Shown in pieces: positions 8,777 to 17,171 of a stretch of DNA of 64,000 bases. How positions within the stretch are numbered: the stretch's first letter is position 1; every line of letters starts with the position of its first letter. Source of the stretch: Ralstonia sp. 25mfcol4.1 (lineage in GTDB: Bacteria; Pseudomonadota; Gammaproteobacteria; Burkholderiales; Burkholderiaceae); the NCBI RefSeq assembly GCF_900104095.1, contig NZ_FNJO01000013.1, positions 62,001-126,000 of the forward strand. Direction: 5' to 3'. Made by a program: the position numbers and the translations under genes. Below the pieces are notes generated by a model, which saw only the letters and a list, made by a program, of their open reading frames with translations, did not search any database and was not told the origin of the DNA.

Positions 8777-8800
8777 GCCCGGGCCTGCGGTCGGGCTTTT
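8777..8800 (+). terminator. Rho-independent terminator of the CGS-family gene
   Basis: GCCCGGGCC pairs with GGTCGGGC (one bulge and one G-U), followed by TTTT. It lies between the plus-strand PLP gene and the convergent M20 peptidase. Confidence 0.6.
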
Positions 8801-8834
8801 CCTCGTAGGCTCACCGGCCGAACCGCCATACGAG

Positions 8835-10415
8835 TTAGTTGAAGGGCGTCTGCAAGATGCCCATGACGGTCTGGATGCCATCGCGGTAGTTCCCAAGCCG
8901 CATGTTCTCGTCAAAGCTGTGCTGATTATTGTCGGCATTGACCAGCGGCACGATCACGAACGGGGACTTGAGCGCCTGCACCGCGGCGCCGGTGGGGACG
9001 GTTCCGCCCATCATCCGGATCTGCACCGGCGACTTCCCGTAGGTATCGTGCATCACGCCCTGCAGCCATTTGCTGATGGGCGCGTCCAGATCGGTACGCG
9101 CCGCCGAACTCGAAGCAGACACTTCGCCAGCCGTCAGCGAGGCCAGTTTCGGATAGCGCGCACGCTCTTCCGCCGACGGCTCGCCGTTCACCAGGTGGTA
9201 GCCTTGTTTCTCGATGTGCTTGCGCAGCAACGCCACCAGCGTCTCGGGCGGCGTCTCCGGTACCGTACGCAGATCGATGTCAGCGATGGCCACTTCAGGA
9301 ATGATGGTCCGCGCCTTGGGGCCGACATCTCCTGCCACAATGCCGCGAACGTTCAGGCTGGGATACTGCATCGCCTCCTGGTAATTGGCGCCGACCTTTT
9401 CCGTGCTGGCAATGCCCAGCCGGCGCTTGAGCGCCGCCTCGTCGTCAGGCACCGCGGCCATGATCTTCCGGGCGCGCTCGTCAAACTTCACCGGCGTGTA
9501 ATAGCCCGGGATGGTCACGCGGCCATTGTCGTCCTTCATCGACGCCAGCAAGCTCGCCATGCGTTGCACCGGATTGGCGGAATAGTTGCCATAGTGTCCG
9601 CTGTGCAGCCCCTGGCTTGCACCGAAGACTTTCAGCTGCACGAGCTGAATGCCCCGGTTACCGAATACCAGCGTCGGCTGGTTGCTTTGGTGCATCGGGC
9701 CATCGAAGATGACCATGCCGTCATTTCGCAACAGCGCAAGATTCTGGGCGATGACCTGTCCAAGCGAGGGTGAGCCCTTTTCTTCCTCGGAATCGAGCAG
9801 CACCTTGATGTTGACGCCTGGCTCCACACCCGCCGCCTTGAGCGCGTCGAAGGCTGCCAGGAACATCACGATCGGCCCCTTGTCGTCGGATGAGGATCGT
9901 GCGAACAGGCGCCACTCTGGGTCCACCTGGCCGCCGTACAGCTTGTCGAGCGGCAGGGTCTCCCATTTACCGTCGGCGGCGCGCGCCTTGAGTGTGGCTT
10001 CCCATGGACTCTTCTGCGCCCACTGGGACGGCGTCACGGACTGTCCATCCAGATGCATATAGAACAGTACGGTCTTGCGCTGCGCTGTCGCGCCTGCACC
10101 GGGCGCCGTGTACTCGGCGTACATCATCGGCTTGTCGCCATTGGCGAGCGCCCGCGCCTGGAATCCGCGTCGGGAGAAGGCCCTGGTAAGCCAGTCCACG
10201 TTCTTTTGAATATCGGCGGGCACAGTCGAATCGTTGGGAATCGCCAGCAGCTCCACCCATTCGCGATAGCTTGCTGCTGCCGCACGGCCTGCCGACTGCT
10301 CAAGCTGCGTGCGATCCAACGTGGCGGCGCTCACCGCAGTTCCGAACGCCAGGATAAGCGACGCGACAAGCGCCAGTCTGCGGGAACGACGGTGAATTGG
10401 CGAGCGGGTGCGCAT
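8835..10415 (-). CDS. Secreted M20/M28-type metallopeptidase
   Basis: A 526-residue peptidase from the ATG at 10415, chosen over an upstream in-frame ATG at 10451 because a GA-rich ribosome site (GAGAGA) precedes it and it gives a clean signal peptide (basic start, hydrophobic run, AVSAA cleavage zone). Zinc ligands of the M20 family are visible: HLDGQSV, SSDDKG, the DSEEEKG glutamates and QHSFDENM near the C terminus, with the dimerisation lid between. M20 enzymes cut dipeptides or deacylate amino acids; this one should act in the periplasm. It has no operon partner. Confidence 0.85.
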   Translation of the reverse strand: MRTRSPIHRRSRRLALVASLILAFGTAVSAATLDRTQLEQSAGRAAAASYREWVELLAIPNDSTVPADIQKNVDWLTRAFSRRGFQARALANGDKPMMYAEYTAPGAGATAQRKTVLFYMHLDGQSVTPSQWAQKSPWEATLKARAADGKWETLPLDKLYGGQVDPEWRLFARSSSDDKGPIVMFLAAFDALKAAGVEPGVNIKVLLDSEEEKGSPSLGQVIAQNLALLRNDGMVIFDGPMHQSNQPTLVFGNRGIQLVQLKVFGASQGLHSGHYGNYSANPVQRMASLLASMKDDNGRVTIPGYYTPVKFDERARKIMAAVPDDEAALKRRLGIASTEKVGANYQEAMQYPSLNVRGIVAGDVGPKARTIIPEVAIADIDLRTVPETPPETLVALLRKHIEKQGYHLVNGEPSAEERARYPKLASLTAGEVSASSSAARTDLDAPISKWLQGVMHDTYGKSPVQIRMMGGTVPTGAAVQALKSPFVIVPLVNADNNQHSFDENMRLGNYRDGIQTVMGILQTPFN

Positions 10416-10693
10416 GTCTTTTTTCTCTCTTCGTTGTATGACGACATGCATTATGACGGCAGGGCCGAATCACAGGCAAACCTGCAGCCAGTGAAACGGC
10501 GCGCAACATCTGCGCGACAGACAAGCCAACGAGGTGCCGGTTAACGCTTAACGCGTCCGCTGTGCAAGACGCTCTCTGGGCGTACCTCCCGCCGGCAACA
10601 GGAAAACGGCTCCGCTACTTGGCCAGTACCGAGGATCGCTTTTCGCCAAACCCGCCATTTCCACCGCATTCTCCTCATCGATGGCGGTCCAAT

Positions 10694-10942
10694 TCAACCG
10701 ACAGCATTGAAGGGGTAGGTCCGCGAAAGCGGTGCTGGTTCGCCGCGATCGTCCGCGGGCAGGTTGTTGGCGGCGACGGAGCGGTCTCCGCCGAGATCTT
10801 CACCAGACCGAAATGCGTCCGCAGCTCGGTTTTGCTTTCGTTTTCGCGTCTCCTGGTAGGCAGCGAAGCCCACTCCGGCACCAGCTGCTGCGATATACGC
10901 GATGAGTGGCAACGCCAGGTGAACTAGTTTCCCGTTGAACAT
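10694..10942 (-). CDS. Small single-span membrane protein, unknown function
   Basis: An 82-residue protein if started at the ATG at 10942, which has AGGAG six bases upstream; longer in-frame starts lack such a site. Residues 5-27 form one hydrophobic helix (LVHLALPLIAYIAAAGAGV), followed by a basic, polar tail (ETRKRKQ) rich in Asn and Asp. That suggests an N-terminal anchor or uncleaved signal with a soluble tail. No domain was recognised. It may be specific to the genus. Confidence 0.5.
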   Translation of the reverse strand: MFNGKLVHLALPLIAYIAAAGAGVGFAAYQETRKRKQNRAADAFRSGEDLGGDRSVAANNLPADDRGEPAPLSRTYPFNAVG

Positions 10943-11199
10943 GGTCTGCTCCTGCATTGTTCCCGGGATCAGCAGCATCGAAGCTGCTGATCTGCGGCAT
11001 ATCCCCATCAGCATGGAACATGCCACCCGCGGACAGCCAGGATCACCGGGCCGCCGTAATCACCACCGGTTATCGGAGACGGAAAATCCGGGCCGCTGCG
11101 CGACTGGCAGACGGCAATCACAGGTTGTCAAACACTTGCGGCTCCACCTGCTTTCTACAACGTCGGCAAAAAAGAAGCGCATCGGAAATGAGCGAAGGA

Positions 11200-11225
11200 C
11201 TGAGGAGGGGTGACTTCCTCCTCAG
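11200..11225 (-). terminator. Hairpin downstream of the SDR gene
   Basis: CTGAGGAGG and CCTCCTCAG form a perfect 9-base stem with an 8-base loop, 53 bases past the SDR stop. No strong T-run follows, so termination is possible but not assured. The rest of 10943-11277 shows nothing recognisable. Confidence 0.4.
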
Positions 11226-11277
11226 CAGGGCATGCCGTTTTGCAGAACGCCGCAATGCACTCGCGGCAGGACGGTGC

Positions 11278-12054
11278 CTACAGGTGCATGCCGCCCGATA
11301 CTTCGACCCGTTCGCCGGTCATCCAACCCAAACCTGACGACAGCAGAGCGGCCACAGCACCTCCAATGTCGTCGGGCTGGCCGACACGGCCCAGCGCGGT
11401 CACGCCGGCCACTGCGGCATTGACCTGTGGATTGTCACGCACCACGCCATTTCCGAAGTCGGTGGCGATGGCGCCGGGCGCAAGCGTATTCACCCGGATG
11501 CCGCGTGGCGCCAATTCGCTCGCCATGTACCGTGACAGCACCTCGACACCGCCCTTCATGGTCGCGTAGGTCGCCTTGCCCGGCGCGCAGAACCGAGCCA
11601 GCCCGCTGGAGACATTCAGAACCTGGGCGCCATCGACGAGCAGCGGCACCAGCGCCTGGGTCAGGAAGAACACGCCTTTCAGGTGGATGTTCATCAGGTT
11701 GTCGAACTCTGCTTCCGTGGTCTCCATGAACGGTACGTTCGAGCCATTGCCGGCGTTGTTCACCAAAGCGTGCAGGCCATCGCATTCAAAGTCCTGCGCC
11801 AGCGTGGCTTGCAAGGCCTGCGCGAAGCCTCGAAAGGTATCGCTCTTCCCGGTGTCGAGCTGCATGGCGATGGCCTTGCGACCCGTTTGCTGTACCGCCT
11901 CGACAGTCTGACGCGCTGCCTCGACTCGCTCGGCGTAAGTGATCACGACGTCCCATCCCTGGGCGACCAAGTGAAGGGCGGCGGACTTGCCGAGGCCCCG
12001 GCTGCCGCCGGTGATCAGAGCGATGCGGCGGTTAGGAGAGTGCGATGCGTTCAT
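11278..12054 (-). CDS. SDR-family NAD(P)-dependent oxidoreductase
   Basis: A 258-residue classical short-chain dehydrogenase: TGGSRGLG cofactor motif at about 15-22, NNAG near 98-101, the catalytic Ser in NVSSGLA, and Tyr/Lys in YATMK. The start of strand 2 (TYAERVEAA) does not settle NADH against NADPH preference. It is divergent from a LysR gene, with an inverted repeat between them, so it is probably that regulator's target. A similar SDR stands at 59487-60242 under an AraC gene. The substrate is unknown. Confidence 0.88.
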   Translation of the reverse strand: MNASHSPNRRIALITGGSRGLGKSAALHLVAQGWDVVITYAERVEAARQTVEAVQQTGRKAIAMQLDTGKSDTFRGFAQALQATLAQDFECDGLHALVNNAGNGSNVPFMETTEAEFDNLMNIHLKGVFFLTQALVPLLVDGAQVLNVSSGLARFCAPGKATYATMKGGVEVLSRYMASELAPRGIRVNTLAPGAIATDFGNGVVRDNPQVNAAVAGVTALGRVGQPDDIGGAVAALLSSGLGWMTGERVEVSGGMHL

Positions 12055-12145
12055 TTGTAGCTCCTGGATAGTTGGAAAAACAATCGAGTCCCGCTACTCT
12101 ACTGATCGACATTCCCTGGATAAATCCTTGCAGAGCGACAACTTA

Positions 12146-12162
12146 GGTCGAATTTTTCGACC
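12146..12162. promoter_or_regulatory. Inverted-repeat operator between SDR and LysR genes
   Basis: GGTCGAA-TTT-TTCGACC is a perfect 7-base inverted repeat eight bases before the LysR ATG at 12170 and 92 bases before the divergent SDR start. Its position over the LysR ribosome site suits autorepression. Confidence 0.55.
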
Positions 12163-12169
12163 AATACCG

Positions 12170-13081
12170 ATGCAGACTACCCTTCCCTCCACCACAGACC
12201 TACGGGTATTCATACTCGTCGCCCAGCTATCGAGCTTTACGCAGGCCGCACTCCGGCTTCAGGTGCCGCGGTCCACGGTGTCCACCTCGATCCTTCGGCT
12301 CGAAAAGCAGCTCGGGGCCCGGTTGCTTCAGCGGACGACCCGACAGGTGGTACTAACGCGGGAGGGCGAGGAACTACTCGGCCGCAGCGAGCGGTTGCTG
12401 GACGACTTTGAGGAGTTGGCCCAGCTGTTCCGCACCGACAATCAGCCGTTGCAGGGACTGCTGCGTGTGGATATGCCCCTGGGCATGGCAACCGGCGTGG
12501 TCATGACGACTTTGCCAAAGTTCATGGAACGCCATCCCCGCTTGCAGATCGATGTGTCGAGCACCGACCGGCGGGTCGATGTGGTCGCCGACGGCTTCGA
12601 CTGCGTGGTACGCGCGGGGAGCGTGGTGGACGAAACCCTGGCTTGTCGGCCGCTTGGGCGGCTGGCCCTTGTCAATGTCGCAAGCCGCGAATACGTACAG
12701 GCTCACGGAACGCCGGACAGCCTTGCAGATCTTGACGAACACTGGCTCGTCAACTACGTGCCCAATCCCTCGACCACGGCGATTGCCTTTGAATACTGGG
12801 ATGGTGTCAAAGTCGTCAGCGTACCCATGAAGCATCGGATAACGGTCAACAACAGTGCCGCGTACAGCGCCGCCTGTCGAGCCGGTTTCGGCGTTGCGCA
12901 AATCCCCACGGCAACTGCCACGCCAGATCTGCGCTCTGGCGTGCTAGTCGAAGTGATGAAGAAATATCCGCCCCCTCCCATGCCAATCAACCTGCTTTAC
13001 CCCCATCGCCGCAACGTTCCGGCACGCGTGCGGAAATTTGGCGACTGGCTCGGCGAAGTGCTGGGGGCGACTTCCGCCTGA
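12170..13081 (+). CDS. LysR-family transcriptional regulator
   Basis: A 303-residue protein from the ATG at 12170; the upstream extension runs back through the operator and into the SDR gene and is not credible. The N-terminal winged HTH (residues 8-65) has 'SFTQAALRLQVPRSTVSTSI' as its core, followed by a substrate-binding domain of the CrgA/YafC-like type (LRVDMP, DCVVRAG). It probably controls the divergent SDR gene. The 3' end is followed by 89 bases of non-coding sequence before the convergent small lipoprotein gene. Confidence 0.88.
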   Translation: MQTTLPSTTDLRVFILVAQLSSFTQAALRLQVPRSTVSTSILRLEKQLGARLLQRTTRQVVLTREGEELLGRSERLLDDFEELAQLFRTDNQPLQGLLRVDMPLGMATGVVMTTLPKFMERHPRLQIDVSSTDRRVDVVADGFDCVVRAGSVVDETLACRPLGRLALVNVASREYVQAHGTPDSLADLDEHWLVNYVPNPSTTAIAFEYWDGVKVVSVPMKHRITVNNSAAYSAACRAGFGVAQIPTATATPDLRSGVLVEVMKKYPPPPMPINLLYPHRRNVPARVRKFGDWLGEVLGATSA

Positions 13082-13170
13082 AGCGCCCGGAACGACCACG
13101 GCGCGCCGAGACACGGCTGCGTTGGCACCGTAGTCGTGTCCTCGCACCGCAGCCGCGCAGCACTCGCCAA

Positions 13171-13395
13171 CTAAGGCGTGCGCGCGGCAGGCCGCTGGTC
13201 TTGAGCCGTGTTGGGCGCAGGATAGACTTCATCGCTGCGGGTAAATGACTCTCGCGGCGGCGGCGGCGTCGCGGTGGTATCCCTGGGAACGCCCTCGCAT
13301 CCTCCCATCGTCGTGGCAAGCAGAGCAACGACCAAGCCGGTCGCCATACCGCGAAACCACGCGCGTCCAACGCCAGATCTCAGTGTGTCGAACAT
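13171..13395 (-). CDS. Small putative lipoprotein
   Basis: A 74-residue protein from the ATG at 13395. A basic N terminus and a hydrophobic run (ATGLVVALLATTMGGC) end in a cysteine with Gly-Gly before it, a loose lipobox. The remaining 40 residues are proline- and threonine-rich and without a domain. A longer in-frame start at 13524 would put the signal in the middle of the protein and overlap aspartase. It lies 103 bases after aspartase on the same strand and could be cotranscribed. Confidence 0.55.
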   Translation of the reverse strand: MFDTLRSGVGRAWFRGMATGLVVALLATTMGGCEGVPRDTTATPPPPRESFTRSDEVYPAPNTAQDQRPAARTP

Positions 13396-13498
13396 AGACC
13401 GGTTCCCAGAACACTTTTTTAAAGCATAGGTGTCTTCGGCTGGCGCGCAAAATAAGAAAAGCGGGTCGGCAATACCTCCGTCGGGCGTAGGCGACCGT

Positions 13499-14926
13499 TC
13501 AGTGCGATGGATCCTGCGTCCCAAGTGGTACGGGCTGTGTCAGCGTTTCAGGTCGAAGAATGCGGTCCAGCTCCTCTTTCGATAGCAAGCCCTTTCGCAG
13601 CACGATCTCATAGACGCTACCACCGGTGGCATGCGCCTCCTGCGCGACCGCGGTCGCATTGGCGTATCCGATGTATGGGTTCAGCGCCGTCACGATACCG
13701 ATGGAATTCTCCACGATCGCGCGAAGCCTTTCCTCGTTCGCGGTAATGCCCTTGACACAACGTTCCGCGAGCGTCAGACAGCCATTCCGCAGGTGACTCA
13801 CGCTTTTGAAGAGGCTGTGGGCAATGATGGGCTCGAACGCATTGAGTTGGAGTTGCCCAGCCTCCGCCGCAAAGGTCACGGTAACGTCATTACCAATGAC
13901 TTCAAAGGCGATCTGATTGACGACCTCTGGAATAACCGGATTCACCTTGCCAGGCATGATGCTGGAACCGGCCTGCATCGGTGGCAGGTTAATCTCATTG
14001 AGGCCTGCCCGCGGACCGCTCGACAGAAGTCGCAGGTCGTTACACGTCTTCGATAGTTTCACCGCTACACGCTTGAGGACTCCCGAGAGTTGCACGAAGG
14101 CGCCGCAGTCTTGCGTTGCCTCGATCAGATTTGGCGCTGTCTGCAGCGGGATGCCAGTAATGTCCCGGAGCCGCTGCAATACGAGCGGCGCGTATGCAGG
14201 ATGCGCGGTGATGCCGGTGCCGATCGCGGTGGCACCCAGATTGATTTCGCAGATGAGCATTGATGCTTCACGCAAACGCTGCTCGTCCTCACCCAACATC
14301 ACCGCATACGTACTGAACTCCTGGCCCAGCGTCATCGGCACGGCGTCCTGCAGTTGGGTACGCCCCATCTTGATAATGTGCGCGAACTCCGCCGCCTTTG
14401 CTTCGAACGCGTTGCGCAGTGTGGCCATCGCGTCAATCAGTCCGGCAATACCAAACCAGGTGGCCACCTTGAGCGAACTCGGATAGACATCGTTGGTGCT
14501 TTGGCCAATGTTGACGTGCTCGTTGGGATGAAGATGCCCGTATTCGCCCTTATTGTGGCCAAGCAATTCCAGCGCGCGATTGGCGATGACCTCGTTGGCA
14601 TTCATGTTCGTCGAGGTGCCAGCGCCGCCTTGAATGACGTCCACAACGAACTGGTCGTGCAGATGACCAGCGATGATTTCCTTGCAAGCACCCACGATCG
14701 CGTTGCATCGTGGCTCATCCAGGAGCCCCAACTCATGGTTCGCAAGGGCAGCCGCCTGCTTGATCGCCGCCAGCGCCTTGATTAACTCTGGGTAGATCGA
14801 AATGGGTGTGCCGGTGATAGGAAAATTTTCTACGGCCCGCAGGGTGTGGACGCCATAGTATGCATCCGAAGGCACTTCTTTATCCCCAATAAGGTCGTGT
14901 TCGGTGCGAAACGGTGTGTCGGCCAT
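13499..14926 (-). CDS. aspA: Aspartate ammonia-lyase
   Basis: A 475-residue fumarase/aspartase-superfamily enzyme, converting L-aspartate to fumarate and ammonia. The family signature GSSIMPGKVNP is at 320-330 with the catalytic serine; the TSTNMNANEV segment (104-113) and NEHVNIGQSTND (135-146) are present. 'GGAGTSTNMN' and the overall length favour aspartase over fumarase C. The start at 14926 (MADTPFR) has GGGAG upstream; an in-frame extension to 15064 has no homologous look. Confidence 0.9.
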   Translation of the reverse strand: MADTPFRTEHDLIGDKEVPSDAYYGVHTLRAVENFPITGTPISIYPELIKALAAIKQAAALANHELGLLDEPRCNAIVGACKEIIAGHLHDQFVVDVIQGGAGTSTNMNANEVIANRALELLGHNKGEYGHLHPNEHVNIGQSTNDVYPSSLKVATWFGIAGLIDAMATLRNAFEAKAAEFAHIIKMGRTQLQDAVPMTLGQEFSTYAVMLGEDEQRLREASMLICEINLGATAIGTGITAHPAYAPLVLQRLRDITGIPLQTAPNLIEATQDCGAFVQLSGVLKRVAVKLSKTCNDLRLLSSGPRAGLNEINLPPMQAGSSIMPGKVNPVIPEVVNQIAFEVIGNDVTVTFAAEAGQLQLNAFEPIIAHSLFKSVSHLRNGCLTLAERCVKGITANEERLRAIVENSIGIVTALNPYIGYANATAVAQEAHATGGSVYEIVLRKGLLSKEELDRILRPETLTQPVPLGTQDPSH

Positions 14927-15196
14927 GGCTGGTCTCCCTCCGCGACATGCGTATCGTGAAGTGTATGAAGTTACATCGGCTTCGTGGGTCTTATGCAAAG
15001 AGAGTATGACGCCCACCACGACGGCCCCCGTTATGCAACCAGAACATCGGGTGTCAGACATCACCCCTGGTCCAAGGTGGATGCAACTGGCAGACGTGTC
15101 CGCGCAGAGAAGCGTACTATCTGCGAACGCCTGCCTGATGATTGGGCCGCGTCGGTGCAGGCATCTGAACGGCGCCCATCTTCGGAGATACCCCTC

Positions 15197-15517
15197 ATGA
15201 GCAAGACGCTATTCTCTTCCCTGGTTATTGCCATCGCGGCGGCTGGCGCGACGCACGCTGTCTACGCACAACAGAAACCGGTTGACCCTTACACCCAGGG
15301 CGCCAAGACCGGAAAGCCTGATCCGTACACCGATGGCGCGAAAGCGGGAAAGTTCGATGCGTACACCGATGGCGCAAAGTCCTCAACGCGTTCCGATCTC
15401 GCTCCGAAGAAGGCTGACCCGTACACAGACGGAGCAAAAGTGGGTAAAGCCGATCCGTACACGGACGGCGCAAAGACCGGCAAACCCGATCCCTATACAG
15501 ACGGCGCCAGGAAATAG
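15197..15517 (+). CDS. Secreted DPYTDGAK-repeat protein
   Basis: A 106-residue protein. Residues 1-24 are a signal peptide (basic Lys3, hydrophobic core, AVYA cleavage). The mature part is almost wholly six copies of a roughly 12-residue unit of the form DPYTDGAKxGKx, with one degenerate copy (DAYTDGAK) and an eight-residue insert between copies three and four. Each unit mixes acidic Asp with Lys, Tyr and Gly, so the chain is probably flexible and disordered outside the cytoplasm. The function is unknown. It stands alone, divergent from aspA. A longer in-frame start at 14984 lacks a signal peptide. Confidence 0.7.
   Translation: MSKTLFSSLVIAIAAAGATHAVYAQQKPVDPYTQGAKTGKPDPYTDGAKAGKFDAYTDGAKSSTRSDLAPKKADPYTDGAKVGKADPYTDGAKTGKPDPYTDGARK
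15284..15514 (+). repeat. In-gene tandem repeats of about 36 bases
   Basis: Six units encode DPYTDGAK-type repeats. The spacing is 36 bases except for a 60-base third unit. Base differences between copies are mostly at third codon positions, so the protein repeat is under selection. Confidence 0.75.
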
Positions 15518-15663
15518 TAGCCAGGCGGCATCGCCGGGCCTCATCACGTCTTCGAGCGCCCGGTTACGAGCACGCTGTCAAGCCAGGCAGCGCGGACACG
15601 TCCTTCGATACGAAGTCCGGTCGGTATCCGTCGTTACTATCGGTTAGTCGTCCGCAGGAATTC

Positions 15664-15680
15664 GCATATCGTTCAACGAC
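15664..15680 (+). promoter_or_regulatory. GCATATCG-type element upstream of the LLM operon
   Basis: GCATATCGTTCAACGAC lies 112 bases before the first monooxygenase gene. It resembles elements at 22894 and 22600-22616 and, on the minus strand, 44461-44475, all upstream of sulfur-related genes. Confidence 0.35.
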
Positions 15681-15775
15681 GGGCAGCAGTATCGACATGC
15701 GGTATTCGTACTTCGCCACGCGTCCCGGATTGATTAGGCTGGGAGGTTCCATCGTGACGATCCTCGACGACATCC

Positions 15776-17146
15776 ATGTCCCTACGCACTGGTCAATTGA
15801 GCCTGGGAGCCTTCCTCTACCCGTCTGGCCATCACATCGCCGCATGGCGGCATCCCCAGGCGCAGGCCGATGGCGGCACCGACCTGCGCTTCTATGCCGA
15901 CCTGGCCCGCGCTGCAGAAGCCGCCAGGTTCGACCTGATCTTCCTTGCCGATGGCGTCGGTACGCGGGGAGACAACGTTGACTTCCTGAGCCGGGTGGCA
16001 CACAACTACCAGGCGCAGTTCGAGCCGATCACGCTGCTGTCGGCGCTGTCGACCATCACGGAGCGAATCGGGCTGGTGGCAACCGCTTCGACTTCCTTCA
16101 ACGAGCCGTACCATATCGCGCGTAAATTCGCCTCGCTCGACCACTTGTCCGGCGGCCGCGCCGGCTGGAACGTGGTGACGACGGGCAACGACCACGAGGC
16201 CCGCAATTTCAACCGCGACAACAACCTGCTGCATGCCGATCGCTACGCACGCGCCACCGAGTTTGTGGACGTTGTCACCGGCCTCTGGGACAGCTGGGAG
16301 GACGATGCCTTCGTGCGCGACAAGGCGGCCGGCATCTACTTCGAGCGTGAAAAGCGCCATGTCTTGCACCACAAGGGCGAGCACTTCCAGGTGCAAGGGC
16401 CGCTCAATGTCTCGCGGCCGCCGCAGGGACATCCGGTAGTGGTGCAGGCCGGATCGTCCGAGGCTGGCAAGGAGCTGGCCGCGCGTTGCGGCGAAGTCGT
16501 ATTCACAGCCCAGCAAACGCTGGACGAGGCGGTCGCCTTCTATGCCGACCTCAAGTCGCGCCTGGCGCGCCACGGCCGGACAGCCGATGATCTCAAGATC
16601 ATGCCGGGGGTATTCCCGGTCGTGGGTGCATCCCAGGCCGAGGCGCAGGAGAAGTTCGAGCAGTTGCAGGCGCTGATCGATCCCGTGGTGGGTCTGACGC
16701 TGGTGTCCAATCTGACCGGCGGCGTCGATCTGTCCGCCTATCCGCTTGATGGCCCGATTCCCGACCTTCCCGAAACCAATGGCACCAAGAGCCGCCAGCG
16801 GCTCGTGGTAGATCTGGCCCGCCGCGAGAACCTGTCCATCCGCCAGCTCTACCAGCGCGTAGCCGGCGCTCGCGGCCATTGGCAACTGGTGGGTACCCCA
16901 ACGCAGATCGCCGACGCCCTCGAAGAGCGCTTCCGGCGCTACGGTGCCGATGGCTACAACATCATGGCACCGTACCTGCCAGGTGGACTGCACGACTTTA
17001 TCCGTCTGGTGTTGCCGGAACTGCGCCGTCGAGGCCTGTTCCGCACCGAATACACCGGGAAGACGCTACGCGACCACCTGGGCCTGAAGCGGCCCCCGCA
17101 CCCGGCGGCCGTCGCCCGGCAGGCGTCCGACGCTGCCATCGCCTGA
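15776..17146 (+). CDS. LLM-class FMN-dependent monooxygenase, NtaA/SnaA/DszA family
   Basis: A 456-residue flavin-dependent enzyme of the nitrilotriacetate monooxygenase component A family. Family features are the start GAFLYPSGHHIAAWRHP, DHLSGGRAGWNVVTT near 122-136, VVQAGSSEAG, and the end TLRDHLGL. These enzymes use FMNH2 supplied by a separate reductase to oxidise C-N or C-S compounds. Relatives in Bacillus (YtnJ, YxeK) act on S-substituted N-acetylcysteines. It heads a same-strand run of four genes (LLM, SsuD-like, Bug, LLM) with short gaps. No flavin reductase gene is visible in the window. Confidence 0.88.
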   Translation: MSLRTGQLSLGAFLYPSGHHIAAWRHPQAQADGGTDLRFYADLARAAEAARFDLIFLADGVGTRGDNVDFLSRVAHNYQAQFEPITLLSALSTITERIGLVATASTSFNEPYHIARKFASLDHLSGGRAGWNVVTTGNDHEARNFNRDNNLLHADRYARATEFVDVVTGLWDSWEDDAFVRDKAAGIYFEREKRHVLHHKGEHFQVQGPLNVSRPPQGHPVVVQAGSSEAGKELAARCGEVVFTAQQTLDEAVAFYADLKSRLARHGRTADDLKIMPGVFPVVGASQAEAQEKFEQLQALIDPVVGLTLVSNLTGGVDLSAYPLDGPIPDLPETNGTKSRQRLVVDLARRENLSIRQLYQRVAGARGHWQLVGTPTQIADALEERFRRYGADGYNIMAPYLPGGLHDFIRLVLPELRRRGLFRTEYTGKTLRDHLGLKRPPHPAAVARQASDAAIA

Positions 17147-17171
17147 CACCCTTCGACTCTGCAACCCAACC

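Noticed and set aside
14984..15196. 71-residue N-terminal extension of the DPYTDGAK protein
   Set aside because: It would hide the signal peptide; the ATG at 15197 begins it.
15284..15514. 36-base repeats considered as a CRISPR array
   Set aside because: They encode in-frame protein repeats with no unique spacers and no cas genes.
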